DNA of 61,016 nucleotides, taken from assembly GCF_001187725.1 (NCBI RefSeq), contig NZ_LGIQ01000005.1:1139713-1200728 (forward strand), written 5' to 3'. The notes below the pieces were generated by a model that had not been told where the DNA came from, ran no database searches, and was given only the letters and a program-made list of their open reading frames with translations. A program made the position numbers and the translations under genes. The stretch is from Brevibacillus reuszeri (GTDB lineage: Bacteria > Bacillota > Bacilli > Brevibacillales > Brevibacillaceae). Shown here piece after piece: positions 1 through 7,921 of this stretch; position 1 is the stretch's first letter; each line of letters begins with the position of its first letter.

Positions 1-158
1 AAGAAACTCGCAATTGTTATAGAGTGCTAAACAGCATCAAAGCAGCATTTTACAAAACATTACCTTTGTAAAGCAGGAAAAATGCCAAGTGACAAAAAGA
101 CAGAAAAATGCCATCACGGTTTAATGTGTGAAATATCTTGGAAGGGATGGATTTAAAA

Positions 159-450
159 ATGGAGATAATAAAGTGGTTAGAAAATTATTACTCATCCAAT
201 TGCGATGGAGACTGGGAGCATGGTTATGGAATAAGGGTTTTGTACTATTGATAATCCGGGGTGGTCAATAAAGGTCAACCTACAAGAGACACCCCTAGAG
301 AACAAAAGACCCTTTGAGAATTATGTTGTAGAAAGAAACGAGAATGATTGGGTACATTGCAGATTGAAAGACGGATATTTTGAGGCATTTGGTCGCCCAA
401 AGAACCTGAATGAAATGCTCGAGTATTTTAAACAATGGGCAGAGAGCTAA
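159..450 (+). pseudogene. Imm53-family immunity protein, frameshifted
   Basis: Reading from ATG 159 gives MEIIKWLENYYSSNCDGDWE and then HGYGIRV before a TGA at 249. One frame over, TIDNPGWSIKVNL follows at once and runs to TAA 448-450, ending in LNEMLEYFKQWAES. The two halves together match the layout of the Imm53 immunity family (CDGDWEHxYGI, then DNPGW), about 97 aa. Such proteins neutralise polymorphic toxins. A purine-rich site (GGAAGGG at 140-146) precedes the start; an alternative in-frame ATG lies at 147. The indel falls in or near GGGTTTTGTAC around 237-245. No cognate toxin is visible in the window. It may be a decayed orphan immunity gene or carry a sequencing error. Confidence 0.6.
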
Positions 451-550
451 CAAACGTCAGACTGATTCGATTTAACAAAAGAGAAAGTATGTACTGTAAG
501 TTAAGCTTAGATTACTATGAAACTACAAGACACATGGGGAGGCCTAACGA

Positions 551-928
551 ATGAAACGAACAACATTTTGGGGACGAGATGAGAACGATGAACGCTTGGT
601 TGAACAAATTATTGAGGGAAAGAAAACAGCTACCTGCACACCTAAATGTTGGTACGACGCTCTTCCAGAGGAAGCGACAGAGGTAGGAGAAATGCTAGAG
701 GTCTTCAGTAAAAAGGGCAATTACATGTGTACAATCGAAATAACAAAAAAATATGAAGTTCCATTTGGTCAAATTGATGATGAAACAGTAAGAGGAGAAA
801 ACTGTGTATCTTATGAAGAATTTCGCAAGGACCATATATTTGCATGGGAAAATGATCTGAAAAGAGAAGGGAAAAAATTAAATGACCACACAATCATTGT
901 TGTGGAGCACTTTAGACTGGTCAAGTAA
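551..928 (+). CDS. ASCH domain-containing protein
   Basis: A 125-aa protein with a GGGGAGG ribosome site about 7 bases before ATG 551. The pattern KKTATCTPK, then GEMLEV, IEITKKYEVPFGQI, and the late SYEEFRKDHIFAW segment is characteristic of ASCH domains, small beta-barrels of the PUA fold thought to bind RNA or modified nucleobases. Members of this single-domain group often annotate only as ASCH protein; the substrate cannot be read from sequence. It stands alone between two broken genes, so it may belong to a mobile or defence-type cluster that has decayed around it. Confidence 0.8.
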   Translation: MKRTTFWGRDENDERLVEQIIEGKKTATCTPKCWYDALPEEATEVGEMLEVFSKKGNYMCTIEITKKYEVPFGQIDDETVRGENCVSYEEFRKDHIFAWENDLKREGKKLNDHTIIVVEHFRLVK

Positions 929-994
929 TTCGTTGATAAAATTAACTTAATACTTCAGGAATCAAAAAGTAAAGCCCCCAAAGGGAGCCCAAAT

Positions 995-1387
995 ATGCGT
1001 TCGTCAAACCATATTACACCACGGGCAACCGGACAGGGGGAACGTAAGATGAGCGTAGTTATAGAGAAAAGCATGTTGATTGAAAAGGTATGCGAGAAAT
1101 GCCTTGCATGGCAGTACAAATTCCAACACGAGTTCATCATATTTGTTGTAAAAGGTAATAAACAAACTAGAAGGATCTCCACTAGAAAAGCCAGGGATAT
1201 TTTGAGTGTACCTCGGATATCTGGAAACAAAACAATTCATCCAACTGAAAAGCCACCTGAACTAATTACCCCGCTGATACTGAACAGCAATGAACCGGGA
1301 GAAGTGGTGGTGGACTGCTTTCTTGGTTCTGGACCAGTTGCAGCAGCCGCGATAAAGAACGGCAGAGAGCTTTTTTTATTTGAATAG
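995..1387 (+). pseudogene. DNA methyltransferase fragment (beta-class, C-terminal half)
   Basis: The reading frame keeps HEFIIFVVKG, then HPTEKPPELI and VVVDCFLGSGPVAAAA, which are the HPTxKP segment and the AdoMet-binding FxGSG motif of N4-cytosine/N6-adenine DNA methyltransferases whose catalytic motif precedes motif I. The catalytic (D/N/S)PPY motif is missing because the N-terminal half is absent, and the frame stops soon after LFLFE, earlier than usual. The frame can start at ATG 995 or, behind GGGGGAACG, at ATG 1049. It most likely is an inactive remnant of a phage or restriction-modification methyltransferase. Confidence 0.6.
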
Positions 1388-1460
1388 CTCCAGTAGCATT
1401 CAACAAACGATACCCGTTAGCGCAACGATCTAGATTGTTGAGAAGGCCATCTTTTGCGGG

Positions 1461-1625
1461 ATGGTATTAACTGTCTTCCGAATCACGATCCAGACGGACG
1501 ATAGATCGACGGTCGCCGGGATCGCGGAATCGTTCACGGCTGAGCGAGTCAAGATCCGTCATGCCGATGGAGTTTTGTTTGTTCCGATTCGAGAGATCGA
1601 GACAATGTCTATGAATGAGAACTAG
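1461..1625 (+). CDS. Possible 54-aa small protein, Sm-like beta pattern
   Basis: ATG 1461 opens a 54-aa frame (MVLTVFRITIQTDD at the start, GVLFVPIREIETMS near the end) closed by TAG 1623-1625. Alternating hydrophobic strands separated by short turns suggest a small beta-barrel like those in several tiny Bacillales proteins (DUF2642 style). The ribosome site is weak (TTTTGCGGG directly upstream). I do not recognise the family with certainty. The base composition is GC-richer than the flanking decayed genes. Confidence 0.3.
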   Translation: MVLTVFRITIQTDDRSTVAGIAESFTAERVKIRHADGVLFVPIREIETMSMNEN

Positions 1626-1765
1626 TCTGACGAGGCCGCGCGGATATGATCCGGCGGTCTTTTTCGTTGCTCTCAGATTCGCTGAGATCAATGGAACTTC
1701 CTATTAATCGCGGCGATGCAGTGAGCCGGATCGGTCGGCAAAAGATCACCATAAAGTTTGCACGC

Positions 1766-1800
1766 AAAAAGCAGCGAACCTGAAACTGGTCCGCTGCTTT
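1766..1800 (-). terminator. Intrinsic terminator of the YheC/D-like gene
   Basis: The arms AAAGCAGCG (1768-1776) and CGCTGCTTT (1792-1800) pair around a short loop. On the minus strand the stem is followed by five U residues. The stem overlaps the stop codon of the upstream minus-strand gene. Confidence 0.75.
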
Positions 1801-2521
1801 AATGTTTTTGATACCATAGTATTCTGCGATACATCGAGGAATCCTTCAAGGACCGGAAAGGGAGCAAATCCGGCCAATAATTGCCCTCGATGATCCAAAT
1901 TCTTCGGTTTCTATCGATGCCTATATCAAACCCGACTTGCCTAAGCTTAGGGTAACGCTCCCTAAGCCGTTCGGCAGCCAACAGCGCGATCTGTTTGATT
2001 TTGACAATCAAGCTACGATCCTCGATGCGGGCCAGTTTCAGCGCCTCAGGAACTGGAATGATGTGACTAGGGACATTCGTGATAAGATATCCCTTCGCCG
2101 CTACTTTCGCGTATGAGCCTGTCACTTTCCAAGAGGACGAAGCGCCTTTTCTTCGCTGCACCATTATCCGAATGTCGAACGGCTTGTGTTGAATTTGAGC
2201 AAGCTGTAGGTGTCGTTGAACAATATATCTACGTCCTCTGGTTTTTTTACCGATCCATTTGAGTAGTTGCTCGGTGCCTTTCATGGTGACCGTTTTCTTT
2301 TCATTATGAATACGATAGGAGTTCGCTCCGTTACGGGTAATAAACAGGATGTCCCGTCCGAATCTCCCATCGCGCGGCTTCAGAACAAGGCTTTGATGTT
2401 GAAACAGCAGTTTTGCTAACCTGTTCGGGTTCAGCAGCCGAGTTTTAGGCAAACGAGCGGCGAGCGAGGACGTATCGTTCAGGATACGATTTTGAATCCA
2501 TTTGTCTCGTTTGATCGACAT
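1799..2521 (-). CDS. YheC/YheD family ATP-grasp protein (endospore-coat associated)
   Basis: About 240 aa reading MSIKRDKWIQN, with LVLKPRDGRFGRDI (the lysine/glycine-rich ATP-binding region), IVQRHLQLA, PFDIRIMVQR, VGFDIGIDRNRRIWIIEGN and a closing NYWPD segment. DIR and the E-G-N near the end are the acidic and asparagine metal/ATP ligands of ATP-grasp enzymes. The layout matches the YheC/YheD group associated with Bacillus spore coats, whose substrate is not settled. An in-frame GTG lies at 2530, but its spacing to GAAGG is only 3 bases, against 12 from ATG 2521; both starts remain possible. It is monocistronic with its own terminator. Confidence 0.8.
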   Translation of the reverse strand: MSIKRDKWIQNRILNDTSSLAARLPKTRLLNPNRLAKLLFQHQSLVLKPRDGRFGRDILFITRNGANSYRIHNEKKTVTMKGTEQLLKWIGKKTRGRRYIVQRHLQLAQIQHKPFDIRIMVQRRKGASSSWKVTGSYAKVAAKGYLITNVPSHIIPVPEALKLARIEDRSLIVKIKQIALLAAERLRERYPKLRQVGFDIGIDRNRRIWIIEGNYWPDLLPFRSLKDSSMYRRILWYQKH

Positions 2522-2656
2522 TGGAGTCACATGCCTTCATATCTCATCCAGATACAGCTATCACATCTAACTCCCATGCGATAACCTCCTTATAAATTAT
2601 CTAGCTCTATATCCTTATAATATTTTCGCGCGTTTCCTTGACGATGGGCCGGATAA

Positions 2657-2866
2657 TTACGATATACGTACGAAACGAAGCAAGTTCGGCGTTCTCTCCT
2701 CGATTCGAAAACCATTTCTCAACAGACAAATTCTGGCGTTACTAACCCTTAAACCTACTTTAATTAGTGGCGTGCATGGTTCTGCGCTACCTATGATTTG
2801 GAAATTGGTAATCTCTGCAGCTACATTATTGAAGAAAAGAGTAACAATATCGCTTCTTATTCCCAT
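2657..2866 (-). CDS. Small protein, paralogue of the gene at 8967-9191
   Basis: A 69-aa protein behind a perfect GAGGTGAGG site 5 bases from ATG 2866. It contains IIGSAEPC, KVGLRVSNARICLLRNGF and a final LLRFVRIS. The gene at 8967-9191 carries IIGSAAPC, RVGRRVSRAERCLLNNGF and a similar hydrophobic end, so the two are clear paralogues. Both are single-copy minus-strand units in the accessory region beside spore-type genes. I do not recognise a named family or function; conserved Cys in both (GSAxPC and CLLxNGF) is notable. Confidence 0.65.
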   Translation of the reverse strand: MGIRSDIVTLFFNNVAAEITNFQIIGSAEPCTPLIKVGLRVSNARICLLRNGFRIEERTPNLLRFVRIS

Positions 2867-3174
2867 GGATTCCTCACCTCATTTTCATTTTGATAATTTT
2901 ATACTATTACACAACTGAGGGTTTTGATTGAGTCAAACCACGGGGGCTACTCGTCCATTTTTATGATGGAAGCAAGCAAGGATAGGCCGAACTAATCGGA
3001 TATAAAACAGTAAACATTTATAAGCTCTGAGCGTACCAAGCGCCGAAGTTTTATTGTCCCGATTTATTCCTCGAATCTCAAAAATGCTACGTAAATTGTC
3101 GAGCCGCTTGCCACTGGGCAGTAAGGGGTGGATCGGGGGTGGATCAGGGGTGTGCCGGGGTCGGGTCAGCCAAC

Positions 3175-3206
3175 GAAAAAAGACTCGACAGCGATGAGCT
3201 GCCGAG
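3175..3206 (-). terminator. Terminator-like hairpin, minus strand
   Basis: CTCGACAGC (3184-3192) pairs with GCTGCCGAG (3198-3206) with one G-U pair, and the minus-strand product runs into UUUUUU. No convincing minus-strand gene lies directly upstream, so it may be a leftover of a lost gene. Confidence 0.45.
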
Positions 3207-3499
3207 CCTGTGATATTATATCGCTTTCCGTCTCCTGACTTCACGGATCAGCGTCTACTTGCTGATTCCAGTTATCGCCCAGTATATCCCATTTGAATGA
3301 TGGCCTTAAATATTTATTTTAATTCAAACAGTTCCAAAGTCGAGAATAATGATAATTTTCATAATGTCATTATAGTATTCTGCCCGTAGCGTAACGCGCT
3401 GCCGTTTCTTCTTCGTAACCAAGCTATCCTGCCAAGCCATTCATGCAGCGCTGCTGCACCAAAGATGATGAAAATGGTTTGAATTCGTCCATACTGCTA
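3207..3499. other. Non-coding stretch left of the IS110-like element
   Basis: No frame here has a plausible start, ribosome site or family motif. The sequence is AT-rich around 3300-3380 and becomes more mixed toward the IS110-like element, whose left boundary probably falls within or just after this stretch. I see no terminal inverted repeats, which is expected because IS110 elements usually lack them. Confidence 0.4.
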
Positions 3500-3690
3500 C
3501 TACGGCTGGAGAGGAAGGTCGTTTCAAGTTGGTGCTATGAGCCCATCCGTTAGTCTGACTCCAACGATCATGGTGCATCACAGATTGTCGCTCCTCTTCG
3601 GGAAACACTCATGGGAGATTAGTCCTTTTATGATTGTTGCACCAGCCTCCATAATGGTAGTGCCGTAGGAAGGATGTTTTCAATGAAGGT
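3500..3690 (+). ncRNA. Candidate IS110 bridge-RNA region
   Basis: The non-coding region directly upstream of the transposase can form two stem-loops with large open loops. GTTGG (3528-3532) pairs with CCAAC (3561-3565). TGGTGCA (3571-3577) pairs with TGCACCA (3638-3644). In IS110-group elements this position encodes a bridge RNA of about 180 nt whose two loops pair with target and donor DNA. Position, size and the two large loops fit; the guide pairing itself was not established because the element ends are unknown. Confidence 0.35.
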
Positions 3691-3695
3691 CATCA

Positions 3696-4579
3696 TTGAA
3701 CGAGCATGGTATGGATGTTCATAAGGACAGTATTACTGCATGCATCATTACACCAGAAAGAAAGGAGATTCAAACGTTTTCTACTAAAACTGTTTTCTTA
3801 TTAAAGCTAATCGACTGGATTAAGGAACAAGGTTGTACCCATGTCGCAATGGAAAGTACAGGAGTTTTTTGGAAGCCAATCGTCAATTTATTGGAAGCAG
3901 AATCAATCGAGTTTTTAGTGGTTAATGCTACTCATATGAAAGTAGTCCCTGGAAGAAAAACAGATGTCAAAGATGCCGAATGGATCGCTGAACTTCTTCG
4001 CCATGGATTACTTACAGCTAGTTATATTCCCAATCGAAATCAACGGGAGTTGAGAGAACTAGTTCGAAGGTCTCTCAGCGGGTCATTTCTTTCCAAGAAG
4101 ATGTTGAACGATTAGATTCCATACCTGGAATTGCGACTCGGATGGCTGAACAAATCCTATCTGAAATTGGAACAGATATTGAGAAACAATTTCCCAGCGC
4201 AGCACATTTATGTTCATGGGCAGGACTTGTACCTGGGCACAATGAAAGCGCAGGCAAAAGAAAGTCGTCTAAAACAAAAAAAGGGAACAAATATTTAAAA
4301 TCCGCATTAACGGAAGCAGCTCATTCAATAAGAGGCTCGAAAAATTACCTTGGTGCTTTGTATAGGCGAACAGCAGCACGCAAAGGTAAAAAACGGGCTG
4401 CAATTTCTGTAGCCCATGCCATGTTAAGAATCTCCTACTATCTACTTACCCGCAAAGAAATGTACGTCGATTTAGGAGAAGATTATTTTGAGAAGCAAAA
4501 ACAACAGTTCCTAGTAAGGCATTCGATAAAGAGATTAGAAAAGCTAGGCTATACCGTTACTATTACTGAGGCCTCTTAA
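3696..4579 (+). pseudogene. IS110-family transposase, internally deleted and frameshifted
   Basis: From TTG 3696 the frame gives the RuvC-like DEDD domain: GMDVHKDSI with the first Asp, AMESTGVFW with the Glu, and KTDVKDAEW with the last two Asp. It continues to QRELRELVRR and then shifts frame near 4065-4072. The other frame runs VISFQEDVERLDSIPGI into the C-terminal domain (FPSAAHLCSWAGLVPG, NESAGKRKSSKTKKGNK) and stops at 4577-4579. Intact members have about 400 aa, with a coiled-coil linker of roughly 100-150 aa between these parts; that linker is almost absent here. The serine of the C-terminal catalytic Tnp domain is kept (NESAGKRK). The gene is inactive. Confidence 0.85.
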
Positions 4580-4890
4580 TCTAAGAGAAATATACACAAC
4601 ATAGAACTCAGACGTTGCTGTTATTAAAAAGTGAATAAGCTACGTCTTTTTTAGTGTTGCCATTTTTCGTTATACATAGATATTAATTTTCATGGGAGAA
4701 GATCGTAGCGGACAAGCCTGAATGGATCCTGGTAAGTAAGAAGCCATCCGTTGAGCACTTCTGCTGCCTGGCAATGGAGGAAGAAGAGAAAACTGGTTTG
4801 GTCAGTTGAACATGGTTGGGACAAATATAGTAACTAAACACAAGAGAAATTAAGTAAAGAGCCTAAGACGTCATAATGGTGAGAAGTCAT
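4580..4890. other. Non-coding or decayed stretch right of the IS110 element
   Basis: This stretch holds the 3' flank of the element and then a short open stretch around 4697-4810 (reading KPEWILVSKKPSVEHF) with no start or ribosome site and no family I recognise. It is probably the remnant of a gene disrupted before or by the insertion. Confidence 0.3.
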
Positions 4891-5148
4891 CTAAAGTTTA
4901 TCCACATACTGTTTTGCTTCCAGTAACGACATACCAAAAACTACTCTAGCTGTTTTAACCGCCTCAACATATTTTCCTTCAGCGATAAGAAGACGCAACT
5001 CATGATTGATTTTTTCAGTCCATTCGGTGTGTGTTGCTATTTGAGAAATAAAGTAGTCTATGCTTTTTAAGCGAGATTGCATTTCGTTAATTCGGAAGTA
5101 AAGATACAGAATAACTAGAATAAGCAATCCAATAATCGTATATTCCAT
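4891..5148 (-). CDS. Membrane-anchored small protein with ribosomal L7/L12 C-terminal-like domain
   Basis: An 85-aa protein starting MEYTIIGLLILVILYLYF behind GAGGAGG, 9 bases from ATG 5148; an upstream in-frame ATG lacks a site. Residues 3-19 form one transmembrane helix, followed by a short coiled linker and a C-terminal GKYVEAVKTARVVFGMSLLEAKQYVDKL-type helix-turn-helix segment like the L7/L12 C-terminal domain (KxxAVKxxRxxxGxxLxEAKxxVD). Such L7/L12-like membrane proteins are common in Bacillales and have no assigned function. It is transcribed alone. Confidence 0.6.
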   Translation of the reverse strand: MEYTIIGLLILVILYLYFRINEMQSRLKSIDYFISQIATHTEWTEKINHELRLLIAEGKYVEAVKTARVVFGMSLLEAKQYVDKL

Positions 5149-5308
5149 AGTTAAGCTCCTCCTCATTATGTAAAACGTATCCACATGGGAGATACGGGGC
5201 AGGTCCTCTTCGAAAGTATAGTACGAAAAACGTTAAAAAAAGTTGCAATAAGCTAGGATATAAAACACGCGATTTTTAAAGGAGGAGGGTGTAGAGAAGA
5301 AAAGTTGA

Positions 5309-5425
5309 ATTGTACGTGATTTAACACAATATTTCATGTGGTGCCAAGCTCCTAATCAAAAGAAACTACGTGATGAAGTGAAGAGTCAGCTTGAGGTACT
5401 CGGATTTCCAGAATCGGCAAAGTAA
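5309..5425 (+). other. Short open stretch, possible broken small gene
   Basis: An excellent AAAGGAGGAGGG site at 5278-5289 is followed by no proper start. A frame reading IVRDLTQYFMWCQAPNQKK and ending in LEVLGFPESAK runs to TAA 5423-5425, with its first ATG only at 5336, 47 bases from the site. A frameshift or lost start codon would explain this. The 29-aa ATG-initiated form is too far from the site to be convincing. Confidence 0.25.
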
Positions 5426-5521
5426 AGCACAATGGGGAGCCGCTAATGTGGCTGGCTCCCTGATAAAATGCATTAACTTTGGATAGGTTCTCAACGCGTG
5501 TTGCTATGTTAACCTGAAGGT

Positions 5522-5641
5522 GCCCGTTGTAAAAGCCTTCTTATCGGTTGATGGAACGCCGTGTGCGATGAAAGTCGCCCGTACGGTGTAGGCTCGAGCG
5601 AAAACCGACCATTTAAAAAGGTATAAGTCGAGAATAGCGAT
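5522..5641 (+). ncRNA. Free-standing group II intron 3' end (domains V and VI), copy 1
   Basis: Bases 5556-5589 are a complete 34-nt domain V: nine lower base pairs, a two-base bulge (CC) on the 3' strand, five upper pairs and a GAAA tetraloop. The catalytic triad position is CGC. Bases 5590-5641 form domain VI (CTCGA pairing with TCGAG) and end AGAATAGCGAT, giving a predicted 3' splice site after T5641. The preceding GCCCGTTGTAAA and GGTTGAT segments recur before copy 2 and are probably the 3' side of domain IV. Domains I-III and the reverse transcriptase are absent. The open frame of the next feature begins exactly at 5642. Confidence 0.8.
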
Positions 5642-5968
5642 ACAACGCCTGCAATCGCAAAAGTTGCACCTGAGAGCACTATTTCCAAGATCGTGATTCA
5701 TTTTAATAAGGCTCTATCCAGTGAGTCATTCGACTACACGGATGTAACGCTAGTAATTAACAGCTTTAGGGCGATGGATCGCCAGTGGCCGGCCGCATGG
5801 AATGGTGACCAACATGCCGTTTCTTTGGCCTGGGACCGTTCTGATGAGAACAACCCGATTTTAACGGTCTATACGGATGTGATTGGTGACTTTACAGATA
5901 TTCACGTCTTTTTTACTAGCAATCTAATAGACATCCATGGAAATGCAATCACGGAAACAACTCCTTAA
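5642..5968 (+). CDS. Start-less 3' exon encoding an SbsA-like Ig surface domain
   Basis: The frame is open from the predicted splice site, reading TTPAIAKVAPESTISKIVIH, then FNKALSSESFDYTDVTLVI, and ending DIHGNAITETTP (108 aa, TAA 5966-5968). The VxPxSTISKIVIxFxKAL opening, and the late HVFFTSNLIDIHGN segment, match SbsA-type Ig-like (Big_5) repeats of S-layer and other surface proteins. A GTG at 5693 is in frame but has no ribosome site and would cut the domain's first strand. I infer a C-terminal exon expressed only after splicing or recombination. A terminator follows. Codon phase at the junction is 0, as for copy 2. Confidence 0.65.
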   Translation, partial: TTPAIAKVAPESTISKIVIHFNKALSSESFDYTDVTLVINSFRAMDRQWPAAWNGDQHAVSLAWDRSDENNPILTVYTDVIGDFTDIHVFFTSNLIDIHGNAITETTP

Positions 5969-6037
5969 AAATGCAGTCCATCAACCAGCCCTCGAGGGTA
6001 ATCCCGGGGGTATTTTTTATCATCCAGACCATGAGCC

Positions 6038-6065
6038 AGTCCCGAATCGATTGGGGCTTTTTTAT
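6038..6065 (+). terminator. Intrinsic terminator after exon copy 1
   Basis: AGTCCC (6038-6043) pairs with GGGGCT (6053-6058) and is followed by a T-run to 6064. A second GC-rich hairpin followed by TATTTTTT lies just upstream (about 5988-6017). Confidence 0.65.
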
Positions 6066-6167
6066 TGCCTGATGAGGCGGAGAGGGTGCATATGGAGAGA
6101 TTTTACAAGATAGCGTTCGCAGGTGGAAGTGCAGCAGAACGTTGCTTTAGGTGACCAATTTTCTGTT

Positions 6168-7643
6168 CTAAGAACGAGAGATTGATGCATCCCTTTCGTC
6201 ATTGCCGGAGGCCCATAGTGATTCTGTAAATTCTTTTGTTGGTATATAAGGTTCAGATACGAGTGGAATTCTTGTTACTTTACTTGTCTCGTCATCAAGA
6301 GCAGCAAGATCCTCAACTCCGATTTGACAAAGAGAGGTTTTTCCTAGTGCAAGAATTGCGATCTTCATTTCTTCCACAAACGATGTGAAGAAGTTTTTTA
6401 AATTTATTGCTGCTTCTTGTTCATGAAATTCTTCCGTTAAGCTTCCCGGATAAAAAAGAAGCTCTGTAGGAGGTTCCCAGGGAACTGCCTTTGTTACTTG
6501 ATCATGTGTCATAGCCCATAGAATGGCCGTCCCCATGTAAACACCGTCTGCACCTAATGCAATTGCTTTCAGGCAATCAGATGGGGTGAAAAATCCTCCA
6601 CCACTTAAAAGGGTAATTTGTTCCTTCACCTGGCGTTTTTCCAGGTATTGTACAGCTCGTGATAAAGCGTATATGGTGGGAAGTCCAAAATCGTCTTCTA
6701 AGATGGGAGGGCTGCCCTTGTACCCTGCCTGTCCTCCATCAATGCTGATAAAATCGACCCCTGAAAAAATGGCAACTTCCAAATCGGCTTCCATTTTTGC
6801 GCTTGCACATATTTTAACTCCAATAGGGACTCCATCAGTGAGGGCACGGAGTTTATCGACTAACTTGCGAAGATCTTGCGGCTTTTGAATTTCCTCATGT
6901 CTTGAAGGGATCACTACATACTCTTCGTTTTGCAACTTCATGATCTTTCGTGCCCTTCCCTGAATGTACTCAGCAGGCGTGAAATTGGCGGCACCCGCAG
7001 TAGCTCCTTGCCCTATTCGAATTTCAATGGCATCTGCTTGTCTAAGAATATTCGGTTCCTTTGACCATTCGCCCGAGTGATATTGTACGATCAAATATTT
7101 CGCATTTTGTCTCTCTTCAGGTAGAAATCCTCCTTCTCCCGTGTTTGTTAACGTGCCAACTGCAGCTGTTCCTTTTGCAATAGCTATCTTCGTTTTTTCG
7201 GAGACTCCAACTCCGTAACCCATTCCGCCTGCCATAATGGGAATTTCTAACGACAAAGGTTTTTTAGCCTTAGGTCCAATGGTTATACGCATATCTACTT
7301 CTGCAAACTCTGGAGCTGGTAAGACTGCCAGTTGAGCAGGTGAAAAAATAAGTCCGTCGAAATTAAGAAATTTACGAGGGCTCCCAAATGGTCTTTCAAT
7401 GACATCTCCTTCTGAGGACCTCAAACTATTTTCTATGGCTGTTCTTGGAGGGACACGCGTCAAAGCAGTTACCATTTCCCAAATATTTTCGGGGTAACGT
7501 TCATTCATAAGTCTTTTCGTGAAACGACCAACGATCCATTGTATCAGCGTCCTAGAAAAAACAAGGATGAGAACTCCTGAAAATACAATAGCTATCAACG
7601 CTCCCATAAATGATCCAATCAAAAAGGTCATCCATTTAGTCAC
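6168..7643 (-). CDS. FMN-binding glutamate synthase family protein, membrane-anchored
   Basis: A 491-aa protein starting at GTG 7643, ten bases after AAGGGG. An N-terminal transmembrane segment (about residues 6-30) is followed by a full FMN-dependent TIM barrel of the GltB central-domain type: IPIMAGGMGYG, EGGFLPEERQNAKYLIVQYHSGEW, EIRIGQGATAGAA, DFISIDGGQAGYKGSPP, TLLSGGGFFTPSDCLKAIALGADGVYMGTA. It lacks the glutaminase and the Fe-S cysteine cluster of true glutamate synthase, so its reaction is unknown; related archaeal-type GltB and lipid-related oxidoreductases are possible comparisons. It is monocistronic on the minus strand and lies between the two intron-exon units. Confidence 0.85.
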   Translation of the reverse strand: MTKWMTFLIGSFMGALIAIVFSGVLILVFSRTLIQWIVGRFTKRLMNERYPENIWEMVTALTRVPPRTAIENSLRSSEGDVIERPFGSPRKFLNFDGLIFSPAQLAVLPAPEFAEVDMRITIGPKAKKPLSLEIPIMAGGMGYGVGVSEKTKIAIAKGTAAVGTLTNTGEGGFLPEERQNAKYLIVQYHSGEWSKEPNILRQADAIEIRIGQGATAGAANFTPAEYIQGRARKIMKLQNEEYVVIPSRHEEIQKPQDLRKLVDKLRALTDGVPIGVKICASAKMEADLEVAIFSGVDFISIDGGQAGYKGSPPILEDDFGLPTIYALSRAVQYLEKRQVKEQITLLSGGGFFTPSDCLKAIALGADGVYMGTAILWAMTHDQVTKAVPWEPPTELLFYPGSLTEEFHEQEAAINLKNFFTSFVEEMKIAILALGKTSLCQIGVEDLAALDDETSKVTRIPLVSEPYIPTKEFTESLWASGNDERDASISRS

Positions 7644-7921
7644 CGATTACATTCCCCTTCGATAAATCATAGTAATAGCTATATAATGATAAAAAATATT
7701 CTGCTCATGGAATCTTGTTCCTATGCTTCTTGGTGTAAGTGGCAGCAGTAAGCTCTCTAAGAAATTTCAGATTTCTCCTGTGATGTTTTACGATACAGCT
7801 AATCGACAAATACAGGTATTTTTTTGGAATCCAAACCATTCTCGTTGGGCAAAATATGCCCTGGGACTGTCGCTTAAAAAGTAGAAGCGCTTCCCAATCA
7901 CAAAACGAGGGAGTGAGTAGC

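Larger units (their letters stand above)
3500..4640 (+). mobile_element. IS110-family insertion sequence, defective
   Basis: The element comprises the putative bridge-RNA region and the broken transposase gene (3696-4579) with a short AT-rich 3' flank. The ends are approximate: IS110 elements have no obvious terminal repeats or target duplications. An internal deletion removed the middle of the transposase, so it cannot move on its own, though it could be a substrate for an intact copy elsewhere. Confidence 0.6.

Noticed and set aside
20..28. GAGTGCTAA at the window start as half of a second CIRCE
   Set aside because: The other arm TTAGCACTC is absent nine bases upstream.
2933..3244. Minus-strand 103-aa frame
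   Set aside because: Pro/Arg-rich low-complexity translation, no ribosome site, contains a terminator-like hairpin; no motif.
3696..4115. Annotating the two transposase pieces as two genuine genes
   Set aside because: They are halves of one IS110 transposase separated by a deletion and frameshift; the second has no start signal.
5556..5589. Considered a c-di-GMP or similar riboswitch for the repeated hairpin before the surface-type frame
   Set aside because: The 34-nt hairpin with GAAA loop, two-base bulge at the right place and catalytic CGC triad fits group II domain V in every position; no riboswitch core matches.
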